Source: Acidobacteriaceae bacterium
GTDB lineage: Bacteria > Acidobacteriota > Terriglobia > Terriglobales > Acidobacteriaceae
NCBI GenBank assembly: GCA_035944135.1
Contig: DASZBM010000002.1
Coordinates: 1 to 64,000, forward strand
DNA: 64,000 nt
Direction of reading: 5' to 3'
In this document: in pieces, positions 49,439 through 59,400 of the stretch
How positions within the stretch are numbered: position 1 is the stretch's first letter
Layout: each line of letters starts with the position of its first letter
Notes under the pieces: generated by a model
What the model saw: the letters and a program-made list of their open reading frames with translations, nothing else
Told to the model about the DNA's origin: nothing
Database searches by the model: none
Position numbers and translations under genes: made by a program

Positions 49439-50395
49439 ATGGGGAACATGAAGAGCTTGCGGTTGGCGGCGGCGGTTGTTTGTGCGGGGTTGATGGCGAG
49501 TGCGGGGATTGCGCAGAGCGGAGCGGGAGCGGTGACGATTGATCCGGGATTGAATATTCACACGGTGGAGCTGTGGCCGGGCGGGGCTCCGGGGCAGCAG
49601 GGGAGCGAGCCGAGCGATGTGCCGGCGCTGAGTGTGTTTGCTCCGCGCAAGGGGAAGGCGAATGGGACGGCGGTGGTGATTGCGCCGGGAGGGGCTTATC
49701 GCGAGCTGGCGTCGGACCTGGAGGGGCGCGAGGTTGCGGATTGGTTTTCGGCGCGGGGCGTGACGGCTTTTGTGCTGCGGTACAGGATGGGAGACAAGTA
49801 TCAATATCCGGTGCCGCTCGAAGATGCGCAGCGCGCGGTGCGGTGGGTGCGGGCGAATGCGGCGAAGTATGGGGTTGATCCGCAGCGGATTGGGCTGATG
49901 GGGTTTTCGGCGGGCGGCCACTTGGCGGCAATGGAGTCGGTGAGCGCTGGAGCGGCGGATGCGAATGCAGCGGATGTGATCGATCGGGTGTCGGGCAGGC
50001 CGGACTTTGTGGTGCTGGGGTATCCGTGGCTGAATGCGATGACGCCGAATACGACGGGGCTGATTACGTACTGCGCGAATAATCCGACGGTGCATGAGGT
50101 GTCAGCGGCGAAGTGCAAGGAGTTTGCGACGAAGTACGATCCGGTGCGGTTTGTGACGACTGCGACGCCGCCGACGTTTATCTACATCACGTCGGATGAC
50201 AAGACGGTGGATGTGCAGGCGTCGATTGATTACTACGAGGCACTGCGCGCGGCGAAGGTGCCGGTGGAGTTTCACAGCTTCGCGCATGGAGCGCATGGAA
50301 GTGGGATGGGGAGTGGAGATCCGGCGCTGGATTTGTGGCCGACGCTGCTGGATGCGTGGTTAAGAGGGCAGGGGTTTCTGGGGGCGAAGCGGTAG
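49439..50395 (+). CDS. Secreted alpha/beta-hydrolase, acetyl xylan esterase-like
   Basis: The 318-residue protein has a Sec signal peptide (LRLAAAVVCAGLMASAGIA) and an alpha/beta-hydrolase fold of the BD-FAE / pectin acetylesterase-like type. VIAPGGAYRELA forms the oxyanion region, RIGLMGFSAGGHLAA contains the nucleophile Ser, and FIYITSDDKTVDV and FAHGAHGSG carry the Asp and His. Such enzymes remove acetyl or feruloyl groups from plant polysaccharides, which fits the carbohydrate-active character of the organism. ATG 49439 is chosen because GGAGGAG (49424-49430) has an eight-base spacing; a second ATG at 49448 is possible. Confidence 0.85.
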   Translation: MGNMKSLRLAAAVVCAGLMASAGIAQSGAGAVTIDPGLNIHTVELWPGGAPGQQGSEPSDVPALSVFAPRKGKANGTAVVIAPGGAYRELASDLEGREVADWFSARGVTAFVLRYRMGDKYQYPVPLEDAQRAVRWVRANAAKYGVDPQRIGLMGFSAGGHLAAMESVSAGAADANAADVIDRVSGRPDFVVLGYPWLNAMTPNTTGLITYCANNPTVHEVSAAKCKEFATKYDPVRFVTTATPPTFIYITSDDKTVDVQASIDYYEALRAAKVPVEFHSFAHGAHGSGMGSGDPALDLWPTLLDAWLRGQGFLGAKR

Positions 50396-50430
50396 GTTCG
50401 ACAGAATGGCCGCAGCGTATTCTGGAAGCC

Positions 50431-51255
50431 ATGCAGAGACGAATCTTGTGCGTGGACGATGAGGAGATGATTCGCCTCACGCTCGGTACCGTGCTTCGAC
50501 AGCACGGTTTTGAAGTGACCACGGCGGCAACCGTGGCCGAGGCATTGCAGAAGATCACTTCAGAGAAGTTCGACGTACTGCTGTCGGACCTGAACATTGG
50601 GAATCCGGGCGATGGGTTGACCGTGGTCAGTGCGATGCGGAGAACACAGCCGGAGGCGGTGACGATGATCCTGACCGGTTATCCGGCGTTTGAGACCGCG
50701 CTCGAAGCGATCCGGCAGCAGGTGGATGATTACATCGTGAAGCCGGCCAGTATCCCGGTATTGGTCAGCACGATTGAGAGCAAGCTGGCCATGCCGCCGA
50801 GACAGCGGCAGTTGCCGCCGCCGAAGCGAGTGGCGATGCTTTTGCAGGAACACATAGAACGCATCGAGGAGCTGTGGCTGTCGTCGATTGAGGAAGACAA
50901 GGCGCTGTCGAGGGTGTTGTTGAGCAGTGAACGGCGGCTCGATCATCTTCACGGCGTTCTGGCGGAGATTATTCCGGTGGCGCAAGCGTACAGCGGAGAG
51001 AAGCTGCCGAAGGACGAAGACGTTGTTGCGAGGCCCACAGCCGGACGGACTTTTGAGGGATACACGCCAAGCATGATGCTGAGCGAGTTCTGCCTACTGC
51101 GGCGGATCATTGCGCAGATTGTTCAAGAGAATCTGCTCGCGGTGAATCTCAGCTATGTGATTCCCGACCTCGCGCAGATTAATGAATCTCTGGATGACCA
51201 GGCGCAGGCCGCGCTTGTGGCTCTGGCTGAGCTGGTCGGGCGTGCGAGGGGTTAG
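50431..51255 (+). CDS. Response regulator with helical RsbRD-like output domain
   Basis: The 274-residue protein starts with a receiver domain: acidic pocket Asp9-Asp10, phospho-acceptor Asp53 in VLLSDLN, Thr82 and Lys104 in IVKP. After a Pro/Arg-rich linker (about 125-140), the C-terminal ~130 residues are all-helical with HIERIEELWLSSIEEDKALS and SEFCLLRRIIAQIVQEN. That pattern reminds me of the RsbRD N-terminal domain found with sensor kinases and stressosome proteins. No DNA-binding domain is visible, so output is probably by protein contact. No histidine kinase lies next to it. The start is the ATG at 50431; the frame upstream overlaps the esterase. Confidence 0.8.
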   Translation: MQRRILCVDDEEMIRLTLGTVLRQHGFEVTTAATVAEALQKITSEKFDVLLSDLNIGNPGDGLTVVSAMRRTQPEAVTMILTGYPAFETALEAIRQQVDDYIVKPASIPVLVSTIESKLAMPPRQRQLPPPKRVAMLLQEHIERIEELWLSSIEEDKALSRVLLSSERRLDHLHGVLAEIIPVAQAYSGEKLPKDEDVVARPTAGRTFEGYTPSMMLSEFCLLRRIIAQIVQENLLAVNLSYVIPDLAQINESLDDQAQAALVALAELVGRARG

Positions 51256-51284
51256 TTGGGGGTGGACGATAGCATGGGAGGCGC

Positions 51285-51896
51285 GTGAAGCCGAAATATC
51301 GAGTTCGCGTGGAGGATGCATCCGTCAGCGTTGAACACCGGGCGTCATTTGGGCCCGCTGTTTTTGGTCCCCTGTTGCTCTGTTACGCGTGCCTCTGCCT
51401 ATTGCCAGATGTAAGAAGAAATTTGATCGACTTCTATACCTCGCGCGATCTTGCATCGGGTGTATCTGTTTTCTTTGTATTGCTCTTTCCGGTGCTAACA
51501 GGCGTGAGTTGGCTTAGGTTCGCTTCCGGCGAAGTTCTCCATTGCGATCGCGATCAATTACGTTTTGCACGAAGACGAACATGGGGCCGATGGCACCGGT
51601 TTCGATTTCATTCAAGTGAAATAAAGAAGTTGCGGCGAGCTATTCGAGGCTCGAGTAAGAGTCGGAATTATTCGGTGCTGACTTTCGAAGTTCAGGGCCG
51701 GACCTATGACATGTTAGAGGATTTGAGCTATACGGACTCGGACCGAGTGCTACGCGCGTGTAGGTCGATGGGAGTCGACGTGGTCATCGACGAAACAGCC
51801 GATGCAATGTTGAAGGATATTGAGAAGCGCGGTTGGTGGATCAATCCGTTTCGAACCGATGACCTCGGAGCTTCTTCGGACTCTTCGCAAAAGTAA
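51285..51896 (+). CDS. Hypothetical membrane protein
   Basis: The 203-residue product has two hydrophobic segments (about 25-42, FGPLLLCYACLCLLP, and about 58-77, SVFFVLLFPVLTGVSWL) followed by a soluble domain of about 120 residues rich in basic residues and beta strands. FEVQGRTYDMLEDLSYTDSDRVL suggests a PH-like or bacterial membrane-associated fold. The plan of two helices plus a beta domain resembles YdbS/PH-like membrane proteins, but I would not name it. The start is a GTG at 51285 with GGGAGG just before it, at a short spacing. GC content is lower than in the flanking genes, so it may be a recent arrival. Confidence 0.6.
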   Translation: MKPKYRVRVEDASVSVEHRASFGPAVFGPLLLCYACLCLLPDVRRNLIDFYTSRDLASGVSVFFVLLFPVLTGVSWLRFASGEVLHCDRDQLRFARRRTWGRWHRFRFHSSEIKKLRRAIRGSSKSRNYSVLTFEVQGRTYDMLEDLSYTDSDRVLRACRSMGVDVVIDETADAMLKDIEKRGWWINPFRTDDLGASSDSSQK

Positions 51897-51941
51897 AAGG
51901 CAGAGCCGCGTCGCTCTGCCTTGTTGTTCGTGATTTGGAGC

Positions 51942-53495
51942 CTAGCCGAGGGTGGGCATGGAGGTGTCGACGCCGGTGCGGATGCCGGTGGGCCAGCGGG
52001 CGGTGATGGTCTTGAGGCGGGTATAGAAGCGGACGCCTTCGGGGCCGTAGATCGAATGGTCGCCGAAGAGAGAGCGCTTCCATCCCCCGAAGGAGTGGAA
52101 GGCCATGGGCACGGGGATGGGGACGTTGATGCCGACCATGCCGGCCTGGACGCGGCGGCCGAAGTCGCGGGCGGTGTCGCCGTCGCGGGTGAAGATGCTG
52201 GTGCCGTTGCCGTACTCGTGCTCGTTGATGAGCTCGAGGGCCTTTTCGAAGTTGTTGACGCGGACGACGCCGAGGACGGGGCCAAAGATCTCTTCCTTGT
52301 AGATACGCATGTCGGGCTTGACGTGGTCGAAGAGGCAGGCGCCGAGGAAGAATCCTTCGCCGCGCGGAAGGGTTTGTGCGCGGCCATCGACGACGAGCTC
52401 TGCGCCTTCGGTTCTGCCGAGGTCGATGTAGCTGGAGACTTTTTCGCGATGCTGTTTCGTGATGAGCGGGCCGAAGTCGGCCTCGCCGTCTGAGGAGTTG
52501 GGTGCTCCGTCACCGATGCGGAGTTTTGCGATGCGGTCTTCGAGTTTGGCGAGGAGGTCGTCGGCGGTCTGGTGGCCGACGGTGACAGCGACGGAGATGG
52601 CCATGCAGCGCTCGCCGGCGGAGCCGTAGGCGGAACCGACGAGGGCGTCGGCGGCCTGGTCGAGGTCCGCGTCGGGCATGACGATCATGTGATTTTTTGC
52701 GCCGCCGAGGGCTTGGACGCGCTTGCCGTGTTTTGTGCCGGTGGCGTAGACGTACTCGGCGATCGCGGTGCTGCCGACGAAGGAGACGGCCTGAATAGTG
52801 GGGTGCGCGAGGATGGCGTCGACAGCGGACTTGTCGCCGTGGACGACGTTGAAGACGCCGTCGGGAAGGCCGGCTTCCTTGAGCATTTCGGCGAGCAGGA
52901 TGGACGCGGAGGGGTCGCGCTCTGAGGGCTTGAGGACGAAGGTGTTGCCGCAGGCGATGGCGAGCGGGAACATCCAGAGCGGAACCATGGCGGGGAAGTT
53001 GAAGGGCGTGATGCCGGCGACGACGCCAAGCGGCTGACGCATCGACCAGGTGTCGATGCCGGTGCCGACCTGCTCAGTGAATTGGCCTTTGAGGAGCTCG
53101 GGGATGGCAGTGGCGTACTCGATGTTTTCGAGGCCGCGCATGACCTCGCCTTTGGCGTCGGAGAAGACTTTGCCGTGCTCGCGGTTGAGGAGTGCGGCAA
53201 CCTCGTCCATGCGGGACTCGAAGATGTCGCGGAGGCGGAAGAGGACGCGGGAGCGCCGGAGCGGCGGCTGGGCGGACCAGTCGGGGAAGGCTGCTGCTGC
53301 GGCTTCGACGGCGGAGTTGAGTTCGGCGTCAGTGGCGAAGGGGACGCGAGCCTGCACGGTGCCGGTGGCGGGATGGAAGACGTCGCCGAAGCGGGCTGAT
53401 TGCCCGCGCACAGGTGTGCCGTTGATCCAGTGGGTGATCTCGCGGAGGTTCGTGCTTTCAGTGGTGGATTCGGGTGCGGACGCGAGTGTGGCCAT
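51942..53495 (-). CDS. mmsA: Methylmalonate-semialdehyde dehydrogenase (acylating)
   Basis: The 517-residue CoA-acylating aldehyde dehydrogenase matches MmsA/Iol[11 protein letters not shown] at the start, [47 protein letters not shown], and catalytic Cys297 in [27 protein letters not shown] and [10 protein letters not shown] end the domain. It converts methylmalonate semialdehyde to propionyl-CoA or malonate semialdehyde to acetyl-CoA with NAD and CoA. This fits the end of the pyrimidine pathway whose transaminase lies 8 kb away on the other strand; valine or inositol breakdown are alternatives. ATG 53495 is chosen because AAGGAG precedes it by eight bases; the frame runs on ten codons without need. 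Confidence 0.92.
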   Translation of the reverse strand: MATLASAPESTTESTNLREITHWINGTPVRGQSARFGDVFHPATGTVQARVPFATDAELNSAVEAAAAAFPDWSAQPPLRRSRVLFRLRDIFESRMDEVAALLNREHGKVFSDAKGEVMRGLENIEYATAIPELLKGQFTEQVGTGIDTWSMRQPLGVVAGITPFNFPAMVPLWMFPLAIACGNTFVLKPSERDPSASILLAEMLKEAGLPDGVFNVVHGDKSAVDAILAHPTIQAVSFVGSTAIAEYVYATGTKHGKRVQALGGAKNHMIVMPDADLDQAADALVGSAYGSAGERCMAISVAVTVGHQTADDLLAKLEDRIAKLRIGDGAPNSSDGEADFGPLITKQHREKVSSYIDLGRTEGAELVVDGRAQTLPRGEGFFLGACLFDHVKPDMRIYKEEIFGPVLGVVRVNNFEKALELINEHEYGNGTSIFTRDGDTARDFGRRVQAGMVGINVPIPVPMAFHSFGGWKRSLFGDHSIYGPEGVRFYTRLKTITARWPTGIRTGVDTSMPTLG

Positions 53496-53549
53496 CGGGT
53501 GCTCCTTGAAGAAAGAAGCACCCATGGTAGCAGGGGAGTTTGAGCGGTG

Positions 53550-53714
53550 TCAGGGCTGGGATTTGCGCGGTTTGGGTTTACTGCGGGTTGTTGCGGGCGG
53601 CTTCAGGTCTTTATATCCGGGGTGGACTTTGGGGGTGAGGCCCTGCGCAGCGGCGATCTTTTGGAGCAGCGCTGCAAGTTGTTCTACTTCAGCGCTGTTG
53701 AGGCCGGAGGACAT
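53550..53714 (-). CDS. Small ORF, 54 residues, upstream of mmsA
   Basis: A 55-codon frame on the same strand as mmsA, 54 bases before its start. The product begins with a helix (LNSAEVEQLAALLQKIAAAQGL), continues with TPKVHPGYKDLKPP, and ends in a basic Lys/Pro/Arg tail. The composition looks protein-like and not random, and the gene is too short for ordinary ORF calling. I recognise no family. The rest of the spacer (53715-53952) shows no gene. Confidence 0.4.
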   Translation of the reverse strand: MSSGLNSAEVEQLAALLQKIAAAQGLTPKVHPGYKDLKPPATTRSKPKPRKSQP

Positions 53715-53952
53715 GAGTTTTGTTGTGGGTTCGGGCGAGGTCGCCGATTTGCGCGAGCGTGTCCGAGCCGCGGTTGCAGGAACAAAAGGGGAGTGGAAGG
53801 CGTATCACCAAGCACGAAATCGCAAGAGCACGAATCGTGTTCCCTCATCCATTCCGGTTGCCGCCGGTGAGCCCACGAAAGACACCATCGGTCAGATGTT
53901 GTCGCAGGCCAGCTGGTGTTCTTACATGCGAATTGGCGACCAGGAGTTGGAT

Positions 53953-55530
53953 ATGTGGATGTTTCCCTCGAAGGCCCTGATCGGACGTGTCTTTTTCGCC
54001 GTTGTTCTAACAGCATCGTCTGCCGCGATAGCTCAGAGTCCCAGCGCATCGACGGACGCTGGCGTACTATCGGGCGTCCACGAGAGCGGATTGAGTGTTT
54101 ACAAGGGCGTGCCGTTCGCTGCGCCACCGGTGGGTGATCTCCGGTGGCAGCCTCCGGCAGCGATGACGCACTGGGCGGGTACACGCAAGGCGGATGCGTT
54201 TGCGCCGGCGTGTATGCAGACAGGTGTGTCGATGCCGGGCGAGACGCCGCCGGTGGTGAGTGAGGATTGTCTCTATCTCAACGTCTGGACGCCGGCGAAG
54301 AGCTCGAAGGAGCGGTTGCCGGTGATCGTGTGGATTTATGGCGGGGCCTATACGAACGGATCGGCCTCGATGCCGCTGTACTGGGGCGACCGCCTGGCGC
54401 ACAAAGGCGTGATCGTCGTGACGATTGCGTATCGGCTCGGGCCACTGGGATTCCTGGCGCACCCGGAATTGACGCGCGAGTCACCGCACCACACCTCCGG
54501 CAACTACGGCTTGATGGACCAGATTGCTGCACTGCAGTGGGTGCAGAGGAATATCGCGTCGTTTGGCGGAGACGCGAAGAATGTAACCATAGCCGGTCAA
54601 TCCTCGGGAGCAATCTCGGTGAGCATCCTGATGGCTTCGCCGCTTGCGAGGGGATTGTTTCAACGCGCGATCGGAGAGAGCGGCGGTCTGTTTGAGCCGC
54701 TGCAAATCGCGCCAAAATACCTGCTGGCCAATGCGGAACGCGATGGGGAGAAATATGCGCTCTCGCTGGGGGCGACATCACTTCAGGAACTGCGCGGTCT
54801 GCCGGCAGAGCGGTTCACCGGCAATCCGGCTGGCATTGTTCACCCGGTGATCGAACCTTATGTGCTTCCGGTCTCACCGTACGAGGCGTTCGCGGCAGGG
54901 CAGCAGAATGATGTGCCACTTCTTGTTGGTTCAAACGCCGAGGAGGCACGCTCGCTGACGGATGTCAGGGGAGTGAAGGCGGCGACGTTTGAGAAAGATG
55001 TGGAGCAGAGTTTCGGTCAGCTTCCGCCGGCGCTGCTCGCGGCGTATCCGCATGCGACTGACGCAGACGCTCAACAGGCGAGGCTCGACCTCGAGCGCGA
55101 CCTGCGGTTCGGCTGGGACATGTGGGCGTGGGCGCGGTTGCAGGCAGGAACCGGGAAGAGTCCGGTGTACTACTACACATTCCGACAGCGGCCGCCATTT
55201 CCGGCCGGCTCAGTGTACGAAGGCTGGGGCGCCGGCCACTTCGCGGAGCTGTGGTATGTCTTCGATCATCTGGACCAGGAGCCCTGGCGCTGGACGAAGG
55301 CCGATCGGAGAGTGGCTGCGCAGGTGTCCGGCTATTGGGTCAACTTCGCGAAGTCGGGCAATCCGAACGGACCGGGCCTGCCATTGTGGCCGGCTTTTGG
55401 CAATTCCGACAGCAAGGTTATGTATCTAGCCGACCCGGTGCGCGTTGGTCCGGTGCCGGGTATGAGTGGCCTCGGTGTCTTCGATACGGTCTACACGAGC
55501 GTGCGTAAGGCACCAGTGAGCGCGCCCTAG
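53953..55530 (+). CDS. Type B carboxylesterase, exported
   Basis: ATG 53953 with CAGGAG six bases upstream gives 525 residues beginning with a Sec signal peptide (LIGRVFFAVVLTASSAAIA). The type B carboxylesterase fold follows: VYKGVPFAAPPVGDLRWQPP, SEDCLYLNVWTP, VIVWIYGGAYTNGS (oxyanion hole), and FGGDAKNVTIAGQSSGAISV with the nucleophile Ser. The acidic residue is probably in VGSNAEEA and His in GAGHFAELWYVF. The enzyme hydrolyses carboxylic esters in the periplasm. The reading frame is open far upstream (back across mmsA), but that sequence is antisense to mmsA and not family-like. The gene is divergent from mmsA and convergent with the XRE-cupin gene. Confidence 0.9.
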   Translation: MWMFPSKALIGRVFFAVVLTASSAAIAQSPSASTDAGVLSGVHESGLSVYKGVPFAAPPVGDLRWQPPAAMTHWAGTRKADAFAPACMQTGVSMPGETPPVVSEDCLYLNVWTPAKSSKERLPVIVWIYGGAYTNGSASMPLYWGDRLAHKGVIVVTIAYRLGPLGFLAHPELTRESPHHTSGNYGLMDQIAALQWVQRNIASFGGDAKNVTIAGQSSGAISVSILMASPLARGLFQRAIGESGGLFEPLQIAPKYLLANAERDGEKYALSLGATSLQELRGLPAERFTGNPAGIVHPVIEPYVLPVSPYEAFAAGQQNDVPLLVGSNAEEARSLTDVRGVKAATFEKDVEQSFGQLPPALLAAYPHATDADAQQARLDLERDLRFGWDMWAWARLQAGTGKSPVYYYTFRQRPPFPAGSVYEGWGAGHFAELWYVFDHLDQEPWRWTKADRRVAAQVSGYWVNFAKSGNPNGPGLPLWPAFGNSDSKVMYLADPVRVGPVPGMSGLGVFDTVYTSVRKAPVSAP

Positions 55531-55594
55531 CTTTATCGTTTGATACCCCACCCAGCGAACAAGTTGACTGGGAATCCGGACCGCAAGCGACAAA

Positions 55595-55623
55595 CCTACC
55601 CTTTCACTTCGTGAAAGGGTAGG
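55595..55623. terminator. Bidirectional hairpin terminator
   Basis: A perfect 13-bp stem (55595-55607 with 55611-55623) and a TTC loop lies between the convergent carboxylesterase and XRE-cupin genes. There is no flanking T tract, so termination efficiency is uncertain. Confidence 0.6.
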
Positions 55624-55654
55624 CCGCCAGATTTGTGGTGGTCCGGGTGTGGCG

Positions 55655-56365
55655 TTAGCTGACGGGAGTGGGGCGGCGGCGGGGTTCGGATTCGCGGTCG
55701 AAGCTGATGATGAGGGCGCGGGCGGGCTCGTCGCCGGCGCAGCGGTAACTGCGCGCGGTTTCGCCGGAGATGTAGCAGACGTCGCGGGCTTCGAGAAGAT
55801 GCGGCTCGCCCTTGCGGCGGAGTTCGATGGCGCCGTTGAGGACGTAGACCATCTCGACGCCGGGGTAGCGGTCGGGGTGGAAGGCGGAGCGATCGTCGCC
55901 GGCGAGGAACTCGGCGACGCAGGGACGCATGCCGCCTTCGGGGACGAGGATGCCGAAGCTTTCGGCGACGTAGTCGGGGTCGGGCGAGCCTACGGGCAGG
56001 CGGACGCGGTCGCGACGTCGCTGGATGCGGAAGACGGATTGACCGGAGGACTCGAAGAACCAGGAGAGGTCCTTGTTGAAGACGAGGGCGATGCGGGCGA
56101 GATTGCGAAGCGTGGGGACGACGCGGCCGGTCTCGAGCTGCGAGAGGAAGCTGGCCGAGAGGCCGGTGAGGCGGCCGAGCTCGACGAGGCCCATGGAACG
56201 CTTGAGGCGAAGGCGCTTGATGCGCTGGCCGAGTTGGGCGGCCGAGAGCAGGGCCTCTGCGGCAGTCGGATCGACAGAGAGGCTGTCGTATGGCTGGGGC
56301 GGCACCGGGGGCAGGTGCTGTGCGGTGGCAATGTCCAAAATTTCGGCAGGGGTCTCGGCGGCCAT
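55655..56365 (-). CDS. XRE-family regulator with C-terminal cupin domain
   Basis: ATG 56365 gives 236 residues with a helix-turn-helix at about 45-105 (LRLKRSMGLVELGRLTGL, LSQLETGRVVPTL) and a cupin barrel at about 155-230 (FHPDRYPGVEMVYVLNGAIEL, LEARDVCYISGETARSY). The plan and wording of the HTH are very close to the regulator upstream of the carotenoid operon, so the two are paralogues. Cupin regulators of the PuuR type control amine and amino-acid catabolism; mmsA lies 2 kb upstream of this gene, but no direct link is shown. TGGAG lies seven bases before the ATG. The N-terminal ~40 residues are Ala/Pro-rich and probably flexible. The longer frame (to 56446) only adds low-complexity sequence. 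Confidence 0.85.
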   Translation of the reverse strand: MAAETPAEILDIATAQHLPPVPPQPYDSLSVDPTAAEALLSAAQLGQRIKRLRLKRSMGLVELGRLTGLSASFLSQLETGRVVPTLRNLARIALVFNKDLSWFFESSGQSVFRIQRRRDRVRLPVGSPDPDYVAESFGILVPEGGMRPCVAEFLAGDDRSAFHPDRYPGVEMVYVLNGAIELRRKGEPHLLEARDVCYISGETARSYRCAGDEPARALIISFDRESEPRRRPTPVS

Positions 56366-56442
56366 CGGGGACTCCAATAAAAGAGGGTACGTGCTAGACG
56401 GTTGGATGCGAGACGAGGGGCGCGCGGGCGACCACCCAGGAT

Positions 56443-59400
56443 TCATCCGGTAACGAGGGCTGCTGGGTCGAGGTTCTGTCGGAGGGAGAGCATGGGCTTC
56501 CAGGGGTCGGAGCGAAGGTGTTTGCGGAGCTCGGAGCCGGGGTCGTCGAGGTCGGTCACGCGGAAGATAGGGCGCTCAGGCAGCTTGAGGGCAGACCAGG
56601 GCAGCGGGAGCGAGATGGAGGCGCCAACGCGGGCGCGGGGAGAAAACGGGGCGACCGCGGTGGCGCCGCGCTCGTTGCGGAGGTAGTCGAGATAGATTTT
56701 GCCGACCCGGGCGGATTTGGTCATTTTCGTGAGGTAAAGCCGGGGGTTGGAGCGCTCCATGGCGAGGACGAGGTTGTGAGCGGCCTCTTTGACGGTGCTC
56801 CAGTCGTGTTTGGGGTCGATGGGCGCGACGATGTGGAGCCCCTTACCACCGGTGGTTTTGAGGAAGGATTCGAGGCCGGCGCGTTTGAGGCGCTTGCGGA
56901 CATCGGCGGCGGCGTCGGCGAGCGTGGTCCAAGGGAGGGACTCGTCGGGATCGAGGTCGAAGATCAGGCGATCGGGATGCTCGAGGTCGTCGTTTTTGGA
57001 TCCCCAGGGGTGAACTTCGAGGACGCCCATCTGGGCGAGGCCGGCGAGGGTTTCGGGCTTGGCGTTCGCGGTGGTGATGGTGATGTAAGGCTCGGGCTTG
57101 CCGGTCTTCTTGTCGGGGACGTCGACGCCGGTGATGCCGGGCGGCAGCATGGAGTTGACGTGCTTCTGGAAGAAGCAGGGCTTGCCAGCGCCCTCCGGGC
57201 AGCGGACGAGGGAGAGCGGACGGTCGACGATGTGGGGAAGCATGCGGTCGGCCACGGTGAAGTAGTAGGCGGCGAGCTGGTGTTTGGTGAGGCCGGATTC
57301 GGGGTCGAGGAGTTTTTGCGGGTGGGTGAGGCGGACGGTGGCGGGGAGCGCGATGGGATCGCTCGATTTGTTTTTTGGATTTGAGTTTGCAGTTTGCAGT
57401 TTGGAGCTTTCAGGTTTTTTGGCTGAGGAGCTACGAGCTGTCGGCTGTGAGCTGCGAGCTGAGGCGGTGCGGGCGGACTTGTCGGATTTTGGTTTCACAG
57501 TAGCGACTTCGCGAACGACTTCATGTGGGGATTTGTCTTCGCGAAGGCCGAGGAAGGCGGCCTGACGGATGTTGTTGTCGGCGGTCCAAGAGGCGAAGCG
57601 GACTTCGGCGACGAGTTTGGGTTGAACCCAGTGGTAGCCGCGGCGGATGTCCTGTGGCTTTTGAGAAAACGGCATCTTGTTTGTTTCCAATTTATGCAGC
57701 TGATCGTAAAGGCTTCGCTTGAGCTTCTGGGTGAAGCCGGTTCCGGAGCGGCCGACGTAAAGAAGCTGGGGTGAGCTGGACTGGTGGGGGCTGTCGTTTT
57801 CGTAGACGCCGAGGATGAGGGAGCCGATGCGGCCGGGGCCTTCGGTGGAGTCGGTGAAGCCGCCGATGACGAATTCCTGCTCGAGGAGGCACTTGGATTT
57901 GAGCCAGTCGGAGGAGCGGCCGGAGCGGTAGGGCACATCGCGTTTGGAGATGATGCCTTCGGTGCCGAGCTTGCAGGCTTCGTGGAAGATCTCGGGACCT
58001 TTGCCGTCGATATGGTCGCTGAAGCGGACGGTGCCGTCGTCGGTTGAGGGGATGATTTTGGCGAGGAGTTGTTTGCGCTGGCGGACGGTGAGGTTGCGGG
58101 TGTTGCAGCCGTCGAGGTGGAGTAGGTCGAAGACGAAGTAGGTGAGGGAGAAGCGCTCGCCTTCGTTGAAGGAGGCCTGGAGATTGGCGAAGGAGGAGAT
58201 GCCGTTGTCGTCGAGCACGACGACCTCGCCGTCGAGGGTGAGCTTGTCGGCGGGAAGGGCGGCGAGGGCGTCGGCGACGGCGCGCATGCGGTGGGTCCAG
58301 TCGAGGCCTTTGCGGGTGAGGAGTTGGACGCGGGAGCCGGACTTGCGGGCCTGGATGCGATAGCCGTCGAGCTTGATCTCATGCAGCCAGTCGGGGCCGT
58401 CGGGGGTGGCGGTGGTCTCTTCGGCGAGTTGTGGCGGGATGAAGGCAGGCTGGGATTCGGCGGGGAGGTTGGCGAGGGTGGCGGGATCTATAGAGCGGGC
58501 ATTCAGCCCTTTCTCGGTTTTGATGACCGCCGACCCAGGGCTCGTATAGGTTGCGCCCTTGGCACTCTTCGATGAGCGGCGTGGATTGATGTCGAACTTC
58601 TCGCCTACGTTAGAGTTACTGGAGGAAGCTCTTGTAGTGGACGAGGAACCGTTTGACCCGGGTGGAGCGTCCCGGCGATACCAGGCACGGCCAGTGCCGG
58701 CGGTTTCTTTGGAGTTCCAGACGTGGTCGCTCTCGTGGGCGATCTGGTCCATGGTGCGGCCGGTGACGGCGGAGTTGGGCTCGGCATCGGTGATGGCCGG
58801 GTCGTTGGGGCCGCGTTCGAAGTCGTCGTGCTCTTTGATCAGGAGCCAGTTGGGCTTGTCGGAAGAGCCCCAGCGGGAGCCGGACGAGCTGGAGGATTTG
58901 GGGCCCATCCGGACGAGCGTCCACTTGCCGTGCATCTTGGTGCCGTCCATGAGGAATTTGAGTGAGCCCTTACGGAGGGCCTCGGTGACGTCTTCGTAGC
59001 CGGGCTGAGGGCGCCAGGTGCCCTGGTCCCAGACCATGACGGTGCCGCCGCCGTACTGGCCTTTGGGGATGATGCCTTCGAAGCCGCCGTACTCCATGGG
59101 GTGGTCTTCGACCTGGACGGCGAGGCGGCGGTCGCCGGGGACGTAGCTGGGACCTTTGGCGACGGCCCACGATTTGAGGACGCCGTTCCAGCCGAGGCGG
59201 AAGTCGTAGTGGAGGTGCGAGGCGGCGTGCTTCTGGATGACGAAGGGGAGCGCGTTTTCGTCGGTCGTGGCGGACTTGGCGCGCTTGGAGCCCGAGGGCT
59301 CGGCCGTGATGTGAAAGTCGCGCATGGAGCGGTAGCGCGAGAGTTGCTCGTCGACGGAGTCGGCGGCAGAGGCTGATTTGCGGCGAGCGGGTTTTGTGGG

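Noticed and set aside
49383-49931. Upstream extension of the GNAT frame across the esterase gene
   Set aside because: Pro/Ser/Ala low complexity, antisense to a clear esterase gene; the GNAT domain starts at 49382.
53050-53952. Open frame continuing upstream of the carboxylesterase across mmsA
   Set aside because: The sequence is antisense to mmsA and has no carboxylesterase similarity; a good ribosome site and signal peptide start at 53953.
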